From: an uncultured Lachnospiraceae bacterium
GTDB taxonomy: Bacteria; Bacillota; Clostridia; Lachnospirales; Lachnospiraceae
NCBI GenBank assembly: GCA_902789665.1
Contig: CADAOY010000002.1
Coordinates: forward strand, 124,001 to 188,000
DNA length: 64,000 nucleotides
Direction: 5' to 3'
Part shown: positions 1 through 9,563 of the stretch, in pieces
Numbering within the stretch: the first letter of the stretch is position 1
How the letters are laid out: the number at the start of each line of letters is the position of its first letter
Made by a program: the position numbers and the translations under genes
The notes under the pieces: generated by a model
What the model saw: only the letters and a program-made list of their open reading frames with translations
What the model was told of the DNA's origin: nothing
Database searches by the model: none

Positions 1-2
1 GA

Positions 3-149
3 GAATTGATTGGAATGCAACCCGGGGACGTACCAACAACATTTGCGGATACAAAATCTTTAGAAACTGATTTTGGCTTTGTGCCTAATGTGGGTATTGA
101 AATTGGACTTGGGAAATTTGCACATTGGTATAGAGAGTACTATCAATAA
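3..149 (+). CDS. UDP-glucuronate 4-epimerase, C-terminal end (partial)
   Basis: The first 49 codons of the window read in one frame into a TAA and give the tail of an extended SDR sugar-nucleotide epimerase. The residues MQPGDVPTTFAD and the ending FAHWYREYYQ match the C-terminus of bacterial UDP-glucuronate 4-epimerases, which interconvert UDP-GlcA and UDP-GalA for capsule synthesis. The Rossmann fold and catalytic YxxxK lie upstream of the window, so the family call rests on the tail alone. It is the first gene of the + strand polysaccharide locus, 30 bases ahead of the next gene. Confidence 0.75.
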   Translation, partial: ELIGMQPGDVPTTFADTKSLETDFGFVPNVGIEIGLGKFAHWYREYYQ

Positions 150-179
150 TTTAGATATGATAGGCTATTGGGGATAAAT

Positions 180-1295
180 ATGAAAAATAGAGTTATGCTT
201 ATTATGCCTGGGTTATTTGTAGGTGGGGCTGAAAAACAGTACAGATATATTATGGAATCGATATGTGAAGAGTTTTCTGTGACTGTGTTGTTACTTAATA
301 GACCATTACTTGGGCATGAAATAGAAACAGAGTCTTTTATAAAAGAACATGGGGATATTGATTTTGTTCAGTTAAATGGCGATGCTCTTAATAAAGAAAA
401 ATCGGGGATAGTTATTCGCAAAATAAGCAAGTTTCATTCCTTGTGCATACAGCATATTTGGTTGCGGTTAAATTTAAAAAAGTACAATGTTGATATTGTT
501 ATGTTTTCTTACTTGACGCAATTGCTAGAAACTAAACTATTTTGTAAAAATCATGTGAAGGTTGTGTTTAATGAGAGAAATACAGGACGCCAAATTTGTG
601 ATAAAGATTACAAAATTAAACTATTAAAACAGTGTAATCAAGTCGTTTGTAATTCGAAGTATGCTTCTAGTTTTCTAAACGAAAAAGCAAATGTTTCTTC
701 CTTAGTGATTAATAATGGGATAGTCTTTACTCAGATAGATAAGGTTGAACACAATAAATATGTAATACTTATTCCGGCTAGGGTTAACAAAATAAAGAAT
801 CAAAAAATAGTTGTGGAATCTTTGATACGACTTAAAGAAAAACATGGTAGTGAGTTAGTAAAAAATATTAATTGTATTTTTGCAGGGAGTATAGAGGATT
901 TAAGTTATCAAAATGAAATGGTTGAATTGATAACAGGTAATAACCTAGACGTTGTTTTCTCTGGTTTTGTCGGGAATATTAAAGAACTATATTCAAAAAC
1001 AGATTTAATTATTCTTCCATCGCTTGAAGAGGGGACGCCTAACATTTTATTGGAAGCGTATGCATATTCCATTCCGAGGCTTATATCAGATATACCAATG
1101 AATAGGGATTGCATTATAGATTCGGATGAGTTGTTCAATCCTAATTCTTCGGAAGAATTGGCTTGCAAAATTTTTGACAAAATGCAAAATCAGGGAAGTG
1201 TTAATTCGTGTAAAGAACTTAAATACTTGATTGATAACTATGGAATTGAAAAAATGAAAGCAACTTATCTTAAAGTAATTAATGAAGTTATATAA
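180..1295 (+). CDS. GT4-family glycosyltransferase
   Basis: A 371-residue retaining glycosyltransferase of the GT-B fold, expected to add one sugar to the lipid-linked repeat unit on the cytoplasmic side of the membrane. The N-terminus has the acceptor-loop signature MPGLFVGGAEKQ (about residues 8-19). The C-terminal domain has the EX7E motif in EEGTPNILLEA (about 282-292), which binds the donor phosphate and ribose in GT4 enzymes. I chose ATG 180, not TTG 168, because a GGGG ribosome-binding site sits 6-7 bases ahead of 180. Donor and linkage cannot be told from sequence. Confidence 0.85.
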   Translation: MKNRVMLIMPGLFVGGAEKQYRYIMESICEEFSVTVLLLNRPLLGHEIETESFIKEHGDIDFVQLNGDALNKEKSGIVIRKISKFHSLCIQHIWLRLNLKKYNVDIVMFSYLTQLLETKLFCKNHVKVVFNERNTGRQICDKDYKIKLLKQCNQVVCNSKYASSFLNEKANVSSLVINNGIVFTQIDKVEHNKYVILIPARVNKIKNQKIVVESLIRLKEKHGSELVKNINCIFAGSIEDLSYQNEMVELITGNNLDVVFSGFVGNIKELYSKTDLIILPSLEEGTPNILLEAYAYSIPRLISDIPMNRDCIIDSDELFNPNSSEELACKIFDKMQNQGSVNSCKELKYLIDNYGIEKMKATYLKVINEVI

Positions 1296-1319
1296 GATAG
1301 TTAAAAATAGGAGTGTTTG

Positions 1320-2459
1320 ATGAAAACGATATTGTTTGATTTATACAATTCCCAACCTTTTAAACAATCAAAATATCATGGTGGTGGGGAATATATAAAA
1401 ACCATTTTTAAATATTTGGTAGATAATAAACTTGATCAAATTAATTTGGTTACTTTTTTTGATAAGGATAAATTCCTTGATGAATATATTTTAAAACTAA
1501 TTGAAGATAATAATATTAAATGCTTTTATATTAAAGAGTTACAAGAAATAAAAAACATATTTCCAAAGATACACATAGATATTCTATATTCAGGAATACC
1601 GTACTATTACAAAAAAGAATGGTTCCCCAAGAATTTGGTGTTTAAAGGAACAATTCATGGCTTGAGATATTTAGAAAAGCCAACGGATCAGTATGCTCCT
1701 TTATACTTTGTTGGAATGGAGTCTTTGAAAGAAAGAGTAAAATTGATTTTCAAAGAGCAATTTAGAAGAAAAAAATATAATGAATTTAAAAATCTGATCA
1801 CAATTATTGATGAAATGATTATTGTTTCAAATCATTCTTATTTTTCTCTAGTAAGTTTTTTTCCGGAAGTATTGAAAAAAAAGAATTATGTTCTGTATAC
1901 TCCTTCAAAACAGTACAATTATTGTGAACAAAGTGAAACAGATTATGATTTTCCATATATTTTACTTATGGGTGGAAATAGATGGGAAAAAAATTGCTAT
2001 AGAGAAATAATGGCTATTGAAAATTTATTTAAAAAGGGATTAATAAAAGACTATAAAGTTGTAGTGATTGGTCGAGTGACAAATAAAATTACTAAAAAAA
2101 TTCGTGATTTAGATAAATATATTTTTAAAGATTATGTAGGTTCAAATGAATTAGAAAAATTATTTAAATTTACTGAATTGTTTATGTATTGTTCACTGAA
2201 TGAAGGGTTTGGGATGCCACCATTGGAAGCGATGAAATACGGAAAAACATGCATAGTTTCTGGAGTGTGTTCGCTTCCTGAAGTATGTGGGAATGCGGTG
2301 TATTATGTTAATCCGTACGATATAAATGAAATTTCAGGAAGAATATTAAATGCCTTGAGATACAAGATTAATATAAAAGAAGTTGTTAAAAGAGTAGAAG
2401 ATATAAGAAGAAAACAGGATGAAGATTTAGAAAAAACATGTGAAGTAATAATAAAATGA
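1320..2459 (+). CDS. GT4-family glycosyltransferase
   Basis: A second GT-B glycosyltransferase of 379 residues. The N-terminal part carries HGGGEYIKT, a glycine-rich acceptor-side loop. The C-terminal half has NEGFGMPPLEAM (about 294-305), followed by SLPEVCGNAVYYVNPYD, the textbook C-terminal GT4 (mannosyl/glucosyltransferase) region. AGGAG at 1309-1313 sits 6 bases before ATG 1320 and decides the start. The gene lies 24 bases after the previous one, so they are probably co-transcribed. The donor sugar is unknown. Confidence 0.87.
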   Translation: MKTILFDLYNSQPFKQSKYHGGGEYIKTIFKYLVDNKLDQINLVTFFDKDKFLDEYILKLIEDNNIKCFYIKELQEIKNIFPKIHIDILYSGIPYYYKKEWFPKNLVFKGTIHGLRYLEKPTDQYAPLYFVGMESLKERVKLIFKEQFRRKKYNEFKNLITIIDEMIIVSNHSYFSLVSFFPEVLKKKNYVLYTPSKQYNYCEQSETDYDFPYILLMGGNRWEKNCYREIMAIENLFKKGLIKDYKVVVIGRVTNKITKKIRDLDKYIFKDYVGSNELEKLFKFTELFMYCSLNEGFGMPPLEAMKYGKTCIVSGVCSLPEVCGNAVYYVNPYDINEISGRILNALRYKINIKEVVKRVEDIRRKQDEDLEKTCEVIIK

Positions 2460-2481
2460 GTGTGATTAGGATGATTTTTGT

Positions 2482-3039
2482 ATGATAAAAAACAAAAAAG
2501 ATTTAGAAGCATATTTAAAAGCTGATAAAGAACAATTGGGGATTGTGCGCAGTATACCTCGTCCTTTTACAGACGAAATTTGGAAATATGAAATTGTTTT
2601 GAGAAAATATGAATATTGGTTGAATCGTAAGCAGAATATAGTTAGTATTATTATGAAAAATGTCTATAAATTAATTTTTCATCGACTATCTATAAAACTG
2701 GGTATTTTTATTGGACCTAATACATGTGGAAAAGGATTATGTATAACGCATCCTAATTGTATTCAGATTAATTGGAAGGCTTCAGTAGGTGAAAACTTAA
2801 GAATTCAAGAAGGCGTCACAATTGGGGGGAATCTTGGAGGTGTTCCTAAAATTGGTAATAATGTTTTTGTGGGTTCTGGGGCAAAAATAATTGGTGATGT
2901 TTCTATTTCAGATGGAGTTGCAATTGGCGCAAATGCAGTTGTTGTAAAAGATATTTTGGAACCCAATATAACTGTAGCAGGTGTTCCTGCAAAAAAAATT
3001 AGTAACAAAGGTTCTAAAGGATTTATTAGAAGTCATTAA
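2482..3039 (+). CDS. Left-handed beta-helix O-acetyltransferase (serine acetyltransferase-like)
   Basis: A 185-residue acetyltransferase with hexapeptide-repeat architecture: an alpha-helical N-terminal half, then imperfect [LIV]-G-x4 turns from about residue 85 (IGPNTCGKGLCITHP, VGENLRIQEGVTIGG, IGNNVFVGSGAKIIGDV, IGANAVVVKD) and the closing VAGVPAKKI. This arrangement is shared by CysE and by the polysaccharide acetyltransferases near capsule clusters. Inside a glycosyltransferase operon, acetyl-CoA-dependent O-acetylation of a sugar is much more likely than serine acetylation. The substrate is not predictable. Confidence 0.82.
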   Translation: MIKNKKDLEAYLKADKEQLGIVRSIPRPFTDEIWKYEIVLRKYEYWLNRKQNIVSIIMKNVYKLIFHRLSIKLGIFIGPNTCGKGLCITHPNCIQINWKASVGENLRIQEGVTIGGNLGGVPKIGNNVFVGSGAKIIGDVSISDGVAIGANAVVVKDILEPNITVAGVPAKKISNKGSKGFIRSH

Positions 3040-3060
3040 AAAGGTTTAAGAGAGTATTAA

Positions 3061-4290
3061 ATGACGAATCTACAAAAAAACAAAGTGTCTAAAACTGAAT
3101 TGTTAATATACTTTATTATGACGCCCTTTTTATTACCTAGGGGTTTTAGCGAGTATTTCTATATCTATAAAACGGTATGCACAATATGGATTTATTTATC
3201 TGCTTTAATTATACTAATGTTTTTTTTATTATATATTAAAGAAAAAAAGTTTAGGATTAAAAGAAATATTAAATGGATGATTACGTATTATTCATATTTG
3301 GTTATAGATACAGTTATTATTCAAAACACCATTCATGAAGGTTTTCAAAAAATGTTTATTACGCCTATTCTTTGTTTGGGTTGTATGATTTTTTTGGAAA
3401 ATAAATTTGAAGTTTTTTTTGAATGTATTTCGAGTCTTTTAATCTTTTTTATGGGATTAAATATATTTGTTTTTAACCCAATTTTTTTTGATAGTTTTTT
3501 TGACCCTTCAATAAAAATATTATTTTTAGGCCATGTACAAATATGTTCACAAATAGGGATGCTTGGGTTAATAACTTCATATGTTATTAAAAGAGTTAGT
3601 AATAAAAAAGCAAAACCATTTGTTTTATTGGTATTGTCGCTAATAACTATGGCGATGGCTAAGACGGTTTTGTCTATTGTTTGTTTGAGTCTCTTTTTTG
3701 TATATATTATTATTCAAAAGTTCTTCTCTAAAAAAAGAATATTAGTCAATTATAAAATATTGTTTACTGCATTTTTTTTATTGAATATATCTTTATTTAT
3801 TTTTTTAAGAAGGAATAATTGGAATTTTTCAAAGTTAGGACTAAGTACTTCGTTGCATGGAAGGCTTGTTATTTGGCAACAGATATTTGAACTATTAAAA
3901 GATAGATGGGTCTTTGGATATGGAACATATGGATATAGAATATTTGTATATTGGAATGAATGGGTAGATGTTGATGGGATGATTTATGCGCATAACCAAA
4001 TTCTTCAAACTTTGCTTGATGGAGGCTTGGTATTGTTGGTGCTATTTCTATTAATGATTTGTGGATATATTTCTGCAGTTAAATATAGAATGTTAGACAT
4101 AGGAATGGGTAATATTTTGTCATTAGTGCTTGGCTCTTATTTTTTAATAATGATTATTGAAAGCCCATGTGAATACTATTATATTTTTGTGCTTTTAAGT
4201 ATAATGCCTTATTTGCATAAGAGTTCAATGAAGATTAATAGTGATTTAAATGGTACAGGTTTGTATTTGGAGAAAAAATGTATTCGTTAA
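3061..4290 (+). CDS. Wzy-like polysaccharide polymerase / O-antigen ligase family membrane protein
   Basis: A 409-residue, very hydrophobic protein with about ten membrane segments. It is expected to polymerise lipid-linked repeat units on the outer face of the membrane. The diagnostic region is the large extracytoplasmic loop near residues 265-330: RLVIWQQIFELLKDRWVFGY, then GTYGYRIF and AHNQILQTLLDGGL. This is the usual Wzy/WaaL PF04932 layout (R...W...G.G...HN..L..l...G). ATG 3061 follows a 21-base gap. The end overlaps the next gene by 13 bases, so translation is probably coupled. Confidence 0.85.
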   Translation: MTNLQKNKVSKTELLIYFIMTPFLLPRGFSEYFYIYKTVCTIWIYLSALIILMFFLLYIKEKKFRIKRNIKWMITYYSYLVIDTVIIQNTIHEGFQKMFITPILCLGCMIFLENKFEVFFECISSLLIFFMGLNIFVFNPIFFDSFFDPSIKILFLGHVQICSQIGMLGLITSYVIKRVSNKKAKPFVLLVLSLITMAMAKTVLSIVCLSLFFVYIIIQKFFSKKRILVNYKILFTAFFLLNISLFIFLRRNNWNFSKLGLSTSLHGRLVIWQQIFELLKDRWVFGYGTYGYRIFVYWNEWVDVDGMIYAHNQILQTLLDGGLVLLVLFLLMICGYISAVKYRMLDIGMGNILSLVLGSYFLIMIIESPCEYYYIFVLLSIMPYLHKSSMKINSDLNGTGLYLEKKCIR

Positions 4291-5198
4291 TTGTGGTAGA
4301 TTATTGTTCTATAGAACAATCAATTGAGTATGTGGAACATATATGGAGTGTTTTAAGTGAAAAAGATAACATAAAATTCATTATAGTTGATAATTCTCCA
4401 TATATCCAAGAAGAAATAATAATATCTAGGGGATATATAAGATCTGATGTTAAAGTGATTTATAATAAAAAATGCTATTTTTATTATAAAAATGATATTA
4501 ATATATGTTACTGTTATTCTGAAGAAAATCTTGGCTTTGCAAAAGGCAATAATTTTGGTACGATTATTTCGGATGAGTTATTTGGCAGTGAATATTATAT
4601 TGTTAGTAATAATGATTTGAAAATAGATGGAGAATTGAATCTTTCGTTATTTGAATCGTTGTTTAAATATAATCCTGAAATTGCAGTTATTGGACCTAAA
4701 ATTGTTGGTAAGAATGGAACAATCCAGAGCCCACATAAAAGAGTTTCAGCTTTTAAAAGATTGATCGCATATTATTGGCTTTGTCGGTGGCCTTTTTATA
4801 TTAATATTGATTATGATTATACTGGCAATAGTAAGGAGTGCTATCGAGTAATGGGGTGTTTTATGATAATAAGTGCGCAAGCATTTAAGGCGGCTGGAAG
4901 ATTTGATTCTAACACCTTCTTGTTTTTTGAGGAATCAATTTTAAGTGAGAGATTACAGAGGATTGGTTTTAAAACATACTTTTATAATGATTTGACAGTT
5001 GTTCATGAACATAGTGCTACAATAAAAAAAATGAATTCTTTAATAAAAAGTGAAAAATTAGTTTTTGAATCGGGTTGTTATTATTATAAAATGTATCGAA
5101 ATACTCCTAAAATACTCATAGAATTCGCTAAAGTAAATTTTAATTTTTATCTTTTGTCTTTAAAAATTAAGCTTGTGCTAAAAAAATATTTGATTTGA
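4278..5198 (+). CDS. GT2-family glycosyltransferase (rhamnosyltransferase-like)
   Basis: A 306-residue inverting GT-A glycosyltransferase. It opens with LIVVDYCS and has NLGFAKGNNFG (about 85-95), the nucleotide-binding loop of GT2 rhamnosyltransferase-like proteins. Then comes YIVSNNDLKIDG, where the usual DXD position reads as NND, and FLFFEESILSERL, which supplies the ED-type base region. The start overlaps the end of the polymerase gene by 13 bases. RmlB and RmlC are encoded further on, which makes a rhamnose donor possible but not shown. Confidence 0.83.
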   Translation: MYSLIVVDYCSIEQSIEYVEHIWSVLSEKDNIKFIIVDNSPYIQEEIIISRGYIRSDVKVIYNKKCYFYYKNDINICYCYSEENLGFAKGNNFGTIISDELFGSEYYIVSNNDLKIDGELNLSLFESLFKYNPEIAVIGPKIVGKNGTIQSPHKRVSAFKRLIAYYWLCRWPFYINIDYDYTGNSKECYRVMGCFMIISAQAFKAAGRFDSNTFLFFEESILSERLQRIGFKTYFYNDLTVVHEHSATIKKMNSLIKSEKLVFESGCYYYKMYRNTPKILIEFAKVNFNFYLLSLKIKLVLKKYLI

Positions 5199-5376
5199 AG
5201 AATGTGTTGTTTATGTTTAATATAGACTTGATTATAGATGATTTGTTTTATTTCCGATATTAACTATAATGTTTTATTGTATATAGTGTTGATTATACAG
5301 TTTTCATTGGATATATTTTCAATTGATTGACTTTTTTATTAATATTGAGATTATTCTAACTGAGGCTAGATGTTGT

Positions 5377-6393
5377 ATGAAAAATAAATTTAGTAAAGAA
5401 TCAGATATGATTGATTACGATGAAGTGGATATTACTTTTTTAGTGCTAACTTATAACTCTAATTTACACAAATTGTTTGTCACTCTTAATTCAATTATTT
5501 CTCAAAAAAATATTAGATATCAGTTGGTTATTTCTGATGATGGCTCTGAGCTATTTGATAAAACTGCAATTGAGGAATTTCTAATTAAGAATAAAGTTAC
5601 GAATTATATTGTCAAAACTTTAAATGAAAACGTTGGAACGGTTGGTAACATACGTAATGGATTGTGTTTTTGCAAAAGCGAGTATGTAAAATTGCTAAGT
5701 CCAGGTGATTATTTATATGGTGTAAATATAGCAAGAGAATGGTTGGATTGTATAAAAAAAAATAACGCATCAGTTTGTTTTGGTGAATGCATTTATTATA
5801 ATTACTATAATAATGAATTGGTTCCTGTTTCGATGTATTCTAGTCCGCAAATAAATGATAAGTTTTATAAAGGAAGGTGGGAGTATAATTATCTTATTTT
5901 TGATGATAGGTGTATAGGGGCCTGTGTGTTATTAAAAACAGAATTATTAAAAGAATATATTGAATTAATATATGGAAAAATAAAGTATACGGAAGATAAT
6001 ATTTATAGAATTATGGCGTATAAATGTGAAAAGGCGTGTTATTTAAGGAAGGAATCACTTCTCTATGAATACGGAACAGGCATTTCTACTTCGGGTAGTC
6101 AAAAATGGGAGGAATTAATAAAAAAAGAATTTTTAATTGCGGATGAAATAATGATGAATATACCAATTAATGATTATTTTTTAGAAAATAATTTTAAGCG
6201 AAAGGTAGATCAGCAAAGTGAAACAAACAGAATAAAGAGAAGGTTTAAATATTTATTTATTAACGGTGTTATTTATAATAAAATTAGATGTTTAAAGAAA
6301 AAGAAAACAAGTACGGTGATTGATATGGAATATGTTCATAAAATTCATTGTCTTAATAATATTATGAAAGGTGATGATGCTGTATGCAGGTAA
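5377..6393 (+). CDS. GT2-family glycosyltransferase
   Basis: A 338-residue GT-A protein. After a short polar N-terminus it has the GT2 core TFLVLTYNSNLHKL, then LVISDDGSE (the SDDGS nucleotide-binding motif) and LNENVGTVGNIRNGL. SPGDYLYG takes the place of the DXD loop. The reading frame is open from TTG 5323, but ATG 5377 is preferred because it has a GAGG upstream and the GT2 fold begins just after it. It follows a 178-base AT-rich gap with no gene and ends 10 bases inside the next gene. Confidence 0.8.
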   Translation: MKNKFSKESDMIDYDEVDITFLVLTYNSNLHKLFVTLNSIISQKNIRYQLVISDDGSELFDKTAIEEFLIKNKVTNYIVKTLNENVGTVGNIRNGLCFCKSEYVKLLSPGDYLYGVNIAREWLDCIKKNNASVCFGECIYYNYYNNELVPVSMYSSPQINDKFYKGRWEYNYLIFDDRCIGACVLLKTELLKEYIELIYGKIKYTEDNIYRIMAYKCEKACYLRKESLLYEYGTGISTSGSQKWEELIKKEFLIADEIMMNIPINDYFLENNFKRKVDQQSETNRIKRRFKYLFINGVIYNKIRCLKKKKTSTVIDMEYVHKIHCLNNIMKGDDAVCR

Positions 6394-6812
6394 TAAAATA
6401 CGTTTTTCAACCCCATGGTGATGAAAGAGGACAGTTAGTTTCATTGGAAGAATTCAAAGATATTCCTTTTAAAATAAAAAGAGTATACTATATGTATGAT
6501 ACTGCTAAGGGAGTGATTAGAGGGTTTCATGCTCATAAATCGCTACAACAGATATTGGTTTGTATACATGGTAGTTGCAAGATAAAACTTGATAATGGAA
6601 AAGAAAGTAAAATAATACCACTTGAAAAACCGTATGAAGGTGTTTATGTTTCTAATGCTATGTGGAGAGAGATGTTTGATTTTAGCCCTGATGCTGTGCT
6701 TATGGTTTTAGCTTCTGAACTATATGATGAATCAGATTATATAAGAAATTATGATGAATTTTTAGAGTATGTTAATAATTGTGGAGATAAAAAAAACGTA
6801 GATGAGGTATAG
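6384..6812 (+). CDS. fdtA: dTDP-4-keto-6-deoxyglucose 3,4-ketoisomerase (FdtA/QdtA family)
   Basis: A 142-residue single-domain cupin. [10 protein letters not shown] near the start, the metal-site-like [11 protein letters not shown] (about 50-60) and [10 protein letters not shown] match the sugar 3,4-ketoisomerases FdtA, QdtA and TylM3. These convert dTDP-4-keto-6-deoxyglucose, the RmlB product, to the 3-keto isomer. The gene overlaps its upstream neighbour by 10 bases, and the partner aminotransferase follows 1 base after its stop, the normal pairing for dTDP-Fuc3N or dTDP-Qui3N synthesis. Whether the product is the galacto (Fdt) or gluco (Qdt) isomer cannot be read from the sequence. Confidence 0.85.
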   Translation: MQVIKYVFQPHGDERGQLVSLEEFKDIPFKIKRVYYMYDTAKGVIRGFHAHKSLQQILVCIHGSCKIKLDNGKESKIIPLEKPYEGVYVSNAMWREMFDFSPDAVLMVLASELYDESDYIRNYDEFLEYVNNCGDKKNVDEV

Positions 6813-6813
6813 A

Positions 6814-7911
6814 ATGAAAGTTCCTTTTGTTAGCTTTGTTCCGATGGAAAATGAATTAAATGAACAATTAAGAGACGCTTTTGAACGCGTATTTTCTCGC
6901 TCGTGGTATATTGATGGAGCTGAAGATGATTTGTTTGAAAAAGAGTTTGCGATATATATTGGGGTGAAATATTGTATTGGCGTTGGTAATGGGCTAGATG
7001 CGTTGATGCTTTGTCTTAAAGCATTAGGAATTGAAGAAGGAGATGAGGTGATTGTTCCATCAAATACATATATTGCAACCGCGTTAGCTGTTACGTATGT
7101 TGGAGCCAAACCAGTATTTGTAGAACCAATAATCGATACATTCAATATTGATCCTTCAAAAATTGAAGCAGCAATTAATGAACATACTAAGGCTATTATG
7201 CCAGTTCATCTTTACGGACAAGCATGTGATATGGATCCAATTATGGATATCGCAAAGAAATATGACTTGAAGATTGTGGAAGATTGCGCTCAGGCGCATG
7301 GAGCTACATATAAAGGCAGAAAAGTTGGTACATTTGGTGATGCTGCTGGATTTAGTTTCTATCCTGGTAAAAATCTTGGAGCACTTGGTGATGCAGGCGC
7401 GGTTGTTACAAATAATAAAGAACTAGCAGACAAAGTACGTGCCTTGGGTAATTATGGTTCTGATTTTAAATATCATCACATATATAAAGGAAATAATAGT
7501 CGTCTTGATGAACTACAGGCAGCGTTCCTTTTAGCAAAATTACCGCTTTTGGATAAAATGAATGCAGAAAGAAGAAGAATTGCAAATAGGTATTTGCAAG
7601 AAATAAAAAATGATAAGATACAGCTACCATTGGTGCCCAATTATACTGTTCCTGTATGGCATATATTTGCGATTCGTTGCAACGAAAGAGACAGACTTGG
7701 AGCTTATTTAGATAATGAAGGAATATGTACAAATAAGCATTATCCAATTCCTATACATCTTCAGGACTGTTATAGCGAATTGGGATATGGAATGGGAGCA
7801 TTCCCAATAGCAGAGGAAATAAGTAATACGGAGTTAAGTATTCCAATGTACTATGGATTGACAAATGAAGAAGTAACATATGTAATAGATAGAATTAATT
7901 CGTTTAAATAA
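6814..7911 (+). CDS. fdtB: dTDP-3-amino-3,6-dideoxyhexose aminotransferase (FdtB-like, DegT/DnrJ/EryC1)
   Basis: A 365-residue PLP aminotransferase of the DegT/DnrJ/EryC1 family. It has [17 protein letters not shown], the cofactor-binding EDCAQAHGA, and the Schiff-base lysine K186 in [18 protein letters not shown]. Its relatives transfer an amino group to the 3-keto sugar made by FdtA. An in-frame ATG at 6802 also exists, but its GAGG serves as the ribosome-binding site of ATG 6814, so 6814 is used. Together with fdtA and the distant rmlB this makes a dTDP-3-amino-3,6-dideoxyhexose pathway. Confidence 0.87.
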   Translation: MKVPFVSFVPMENELNEQLRDAFERVFSRSWYIDGAEDDLFEKEFAIYIGVKYCIGVGNGLDALMLCLKALGIEEGDEVIVPSNTYIATALAVTYVGAKPVFVEPIIDTFNIDPSKIEAAINEHTKAIMPVHLYGQACDMDPIMDIAKKYDLKIVEDCAQAHGATYKGRKVGTFGDAAGFSFYPGKNLGALGDAGAVVTNNKELADKVRALGNYGSDFKYHHIYKGNNSRLDELQAAFLLAKLPLLDKMNAERRRIANRYLQEIKNDKIQLPLVPNYTVPVWHIFAIRCNERDRLGAYLDNEGICTNKHYPIPIHLQDCYSELGYGMGAFPIAEEISNTELSIPMYYGLTNEEVTYVIDRINSFK

Positions 7912-7941
7912 TAGATTAGAGAAATATGGTTTGAGGTATAT

Positions 7942-8981
7942 ATGAATACAATAAAAAGGGAAAGACAATCAAATATTGAGGTTCTGAGAATCTTTTCTAT
8001 TATTGGTGTTATTGTGCTTCATTATAATAATAGATTGTATGGAAACGCATTTGGTATAACAGATAATATTGTTATTAATCATTTTGCCCTGATTTTGTTG
8101 GAGTCTCTTTGCATTTGTTCTGTGAATGTATTTATTATAATATCGGCTTACTATTTATCGAAAAGCAATAGAAGAAATATAATACGTATAGTTGATCTTT
8201 TTATTCAGGTGATTGTTTTTTCGGTCGTAAAATACTTAATTAGTGCAAGGGCAAATATCACTTTAAAAGGACTAATATGTTCGTGTATTCCCAATAACTA
8301 TTTTGTTACATTGTATGCTACATTATATATTATATCTCCACTGATTAACACTTTCCTAGACTTTCCGAAAATTGATAAGAAGAAAGTTGTAATCATAACA
8401 AGCATTGCTTTTCTTTAATACCTTTTATTGTTGATACTTTTAGTTTTTGGCTTGGTAAATCATTTAATGGTTTAAGTACAATTGGGGCATATGGAAATCA
8501 GTGGGGATATACCATTGTTAATTTTACTTTATTGTATATTTTAGCATCTAATATTGATTGTATACCTCAAATTAAAATGATATGGTTGATGGTTTTGAGT
8601 TTTATTTTGGTTATATTTATTGTATGCTTGGCATATTGGAATGAAGATATTGCATGGGAGTACTGTAGCCCATTTGTAATTATTTTGTCACTTTGTATTT
8701 TTATGATTTTTCAAAAAATTGATATTGGAAGTATAAAGATAGTTAATGAGATGAGTGGTTCTGTATTTACATGTTTTTTAATACATGGATATTTTATTCC
8801 ACATATTAATATTGAATTTTTTGCTACAAAAAATGTTATAGTAATGATTTTACATATTATGATTTCGTCAATTATTATATACTTTGTTTCCTATTTAGTA
8901 TGGAAAGCGTATATCTTTATTTATAAAATGCTTACTGACCGAATTGACAAGTCAAAATTGGATTTTGATTTTTATAAGTAA
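7942..8981 (+). pseudogene. Acyltransferase 3 family membrane protein, broken by a frameshift
   Basis: Two frames together give a complete acyltransferase-3 (OafA/WecH-like) membrane protein of about 346 residues. The first part (7942-8418) starts RQSNIEVLRIFSIIGVIVLHY, with the conserved R and H. It stops at TAA 8416. The continuation is in the next frame from about 8412 and reads IPFIVDTFSFWLG, then GAYGNQWGYTIVNFTLLYIL, which is the expected middle of the family. One missing T in the run CTTTA near 8412-8415 explains the break. It could be a real loss of function or a sequencing error. An intact version would O-acetylate a polysaccharide sugar. Confidence 0.8.
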
Positions 8982-9041
8982 TATTTTCGTCTTACTATAT
9001 TTTTGGTGATGTTAGGAAAATAGTTTCAAGAGGTTGATTAA

Positions 9042-9521
9042 ATGAAACTTAGAAAGTTAGAAAAAAAAGATGCCAGTTTAATGCTTGAATGGATGCATGA
9101 CGATTTTGTAGTACATGATTTACGAACAGATTTTGCATCAAAAACAATTGAAGATTGTTTGTCTTTTATAGAGAATTCAAATAATACAAAAACAGATCTT
9201 CACCTTGCAATCGTGGATGATAATGATGAATATATGGGGACGGTTAGTCTCAAAAATATTAATAATGAATCTGCAGAGTTTGGTATTACAGTTCGAAAAA
9301 TTGCAATGGGAAAAGGCTTTTCTAGTTATGGTATGTCAGAAATAATAAAGATTGGAAAAGAAAAAAAGAAATTGAAAAAAATATATTGGTGTGTGCATCC
9401 TGATAATCATAGAGCTGTGCGTTTTTATGAAAAGAAACACTACAGACATGTTTTGGCACCTGATGAAGCTTGTGGATATACAGAGAATGAGAAAAAGGAA
9501 TATATTTGGTATGAAGTGTAG
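9042..9521 (+). CDS. GNAT-family N-acetyltransferase
   Basis: A 159-residue RimJ/RimL-type GNAT protein. It has the N-terminal LRKLEKKDASLMLEWMHD, beta-strand EYMGTVSLKNI, the acetyl-CoA pyrophosphate loop RKIAMGKGFSSYG (about 86-98) and HPDNHRAVRFYEKKHY near the C-terminus. In this locus the most economical role is N-acetylation of the dTDP-3-amino sugar made by FdtA/FdtB. The FdtC/QdtC acetyltransferases known for that step are beta-helix enzymes, so a GNAT would be an alternative solution. This role is inference. Confidence 0.8.
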   Translation: MKLRKLEKKDASLMLEWMHDDFVVHDLRTDFASKTIEDCLSFIENSNNTKTDLHLAIVDDNDEYMGTVSLKNINNESAEFGITVRKIAMGKGFSSYGMSEIIKIGKEKKKLKKIYWCVHPDNHRAVRFYEKKHYRHVLAPDEACGYTENEKKEYIWYEV

Positions 9522-9563
9522 ATATGTAAGAACAAGATTTCATGAAAGGTATATTTGCCATAG

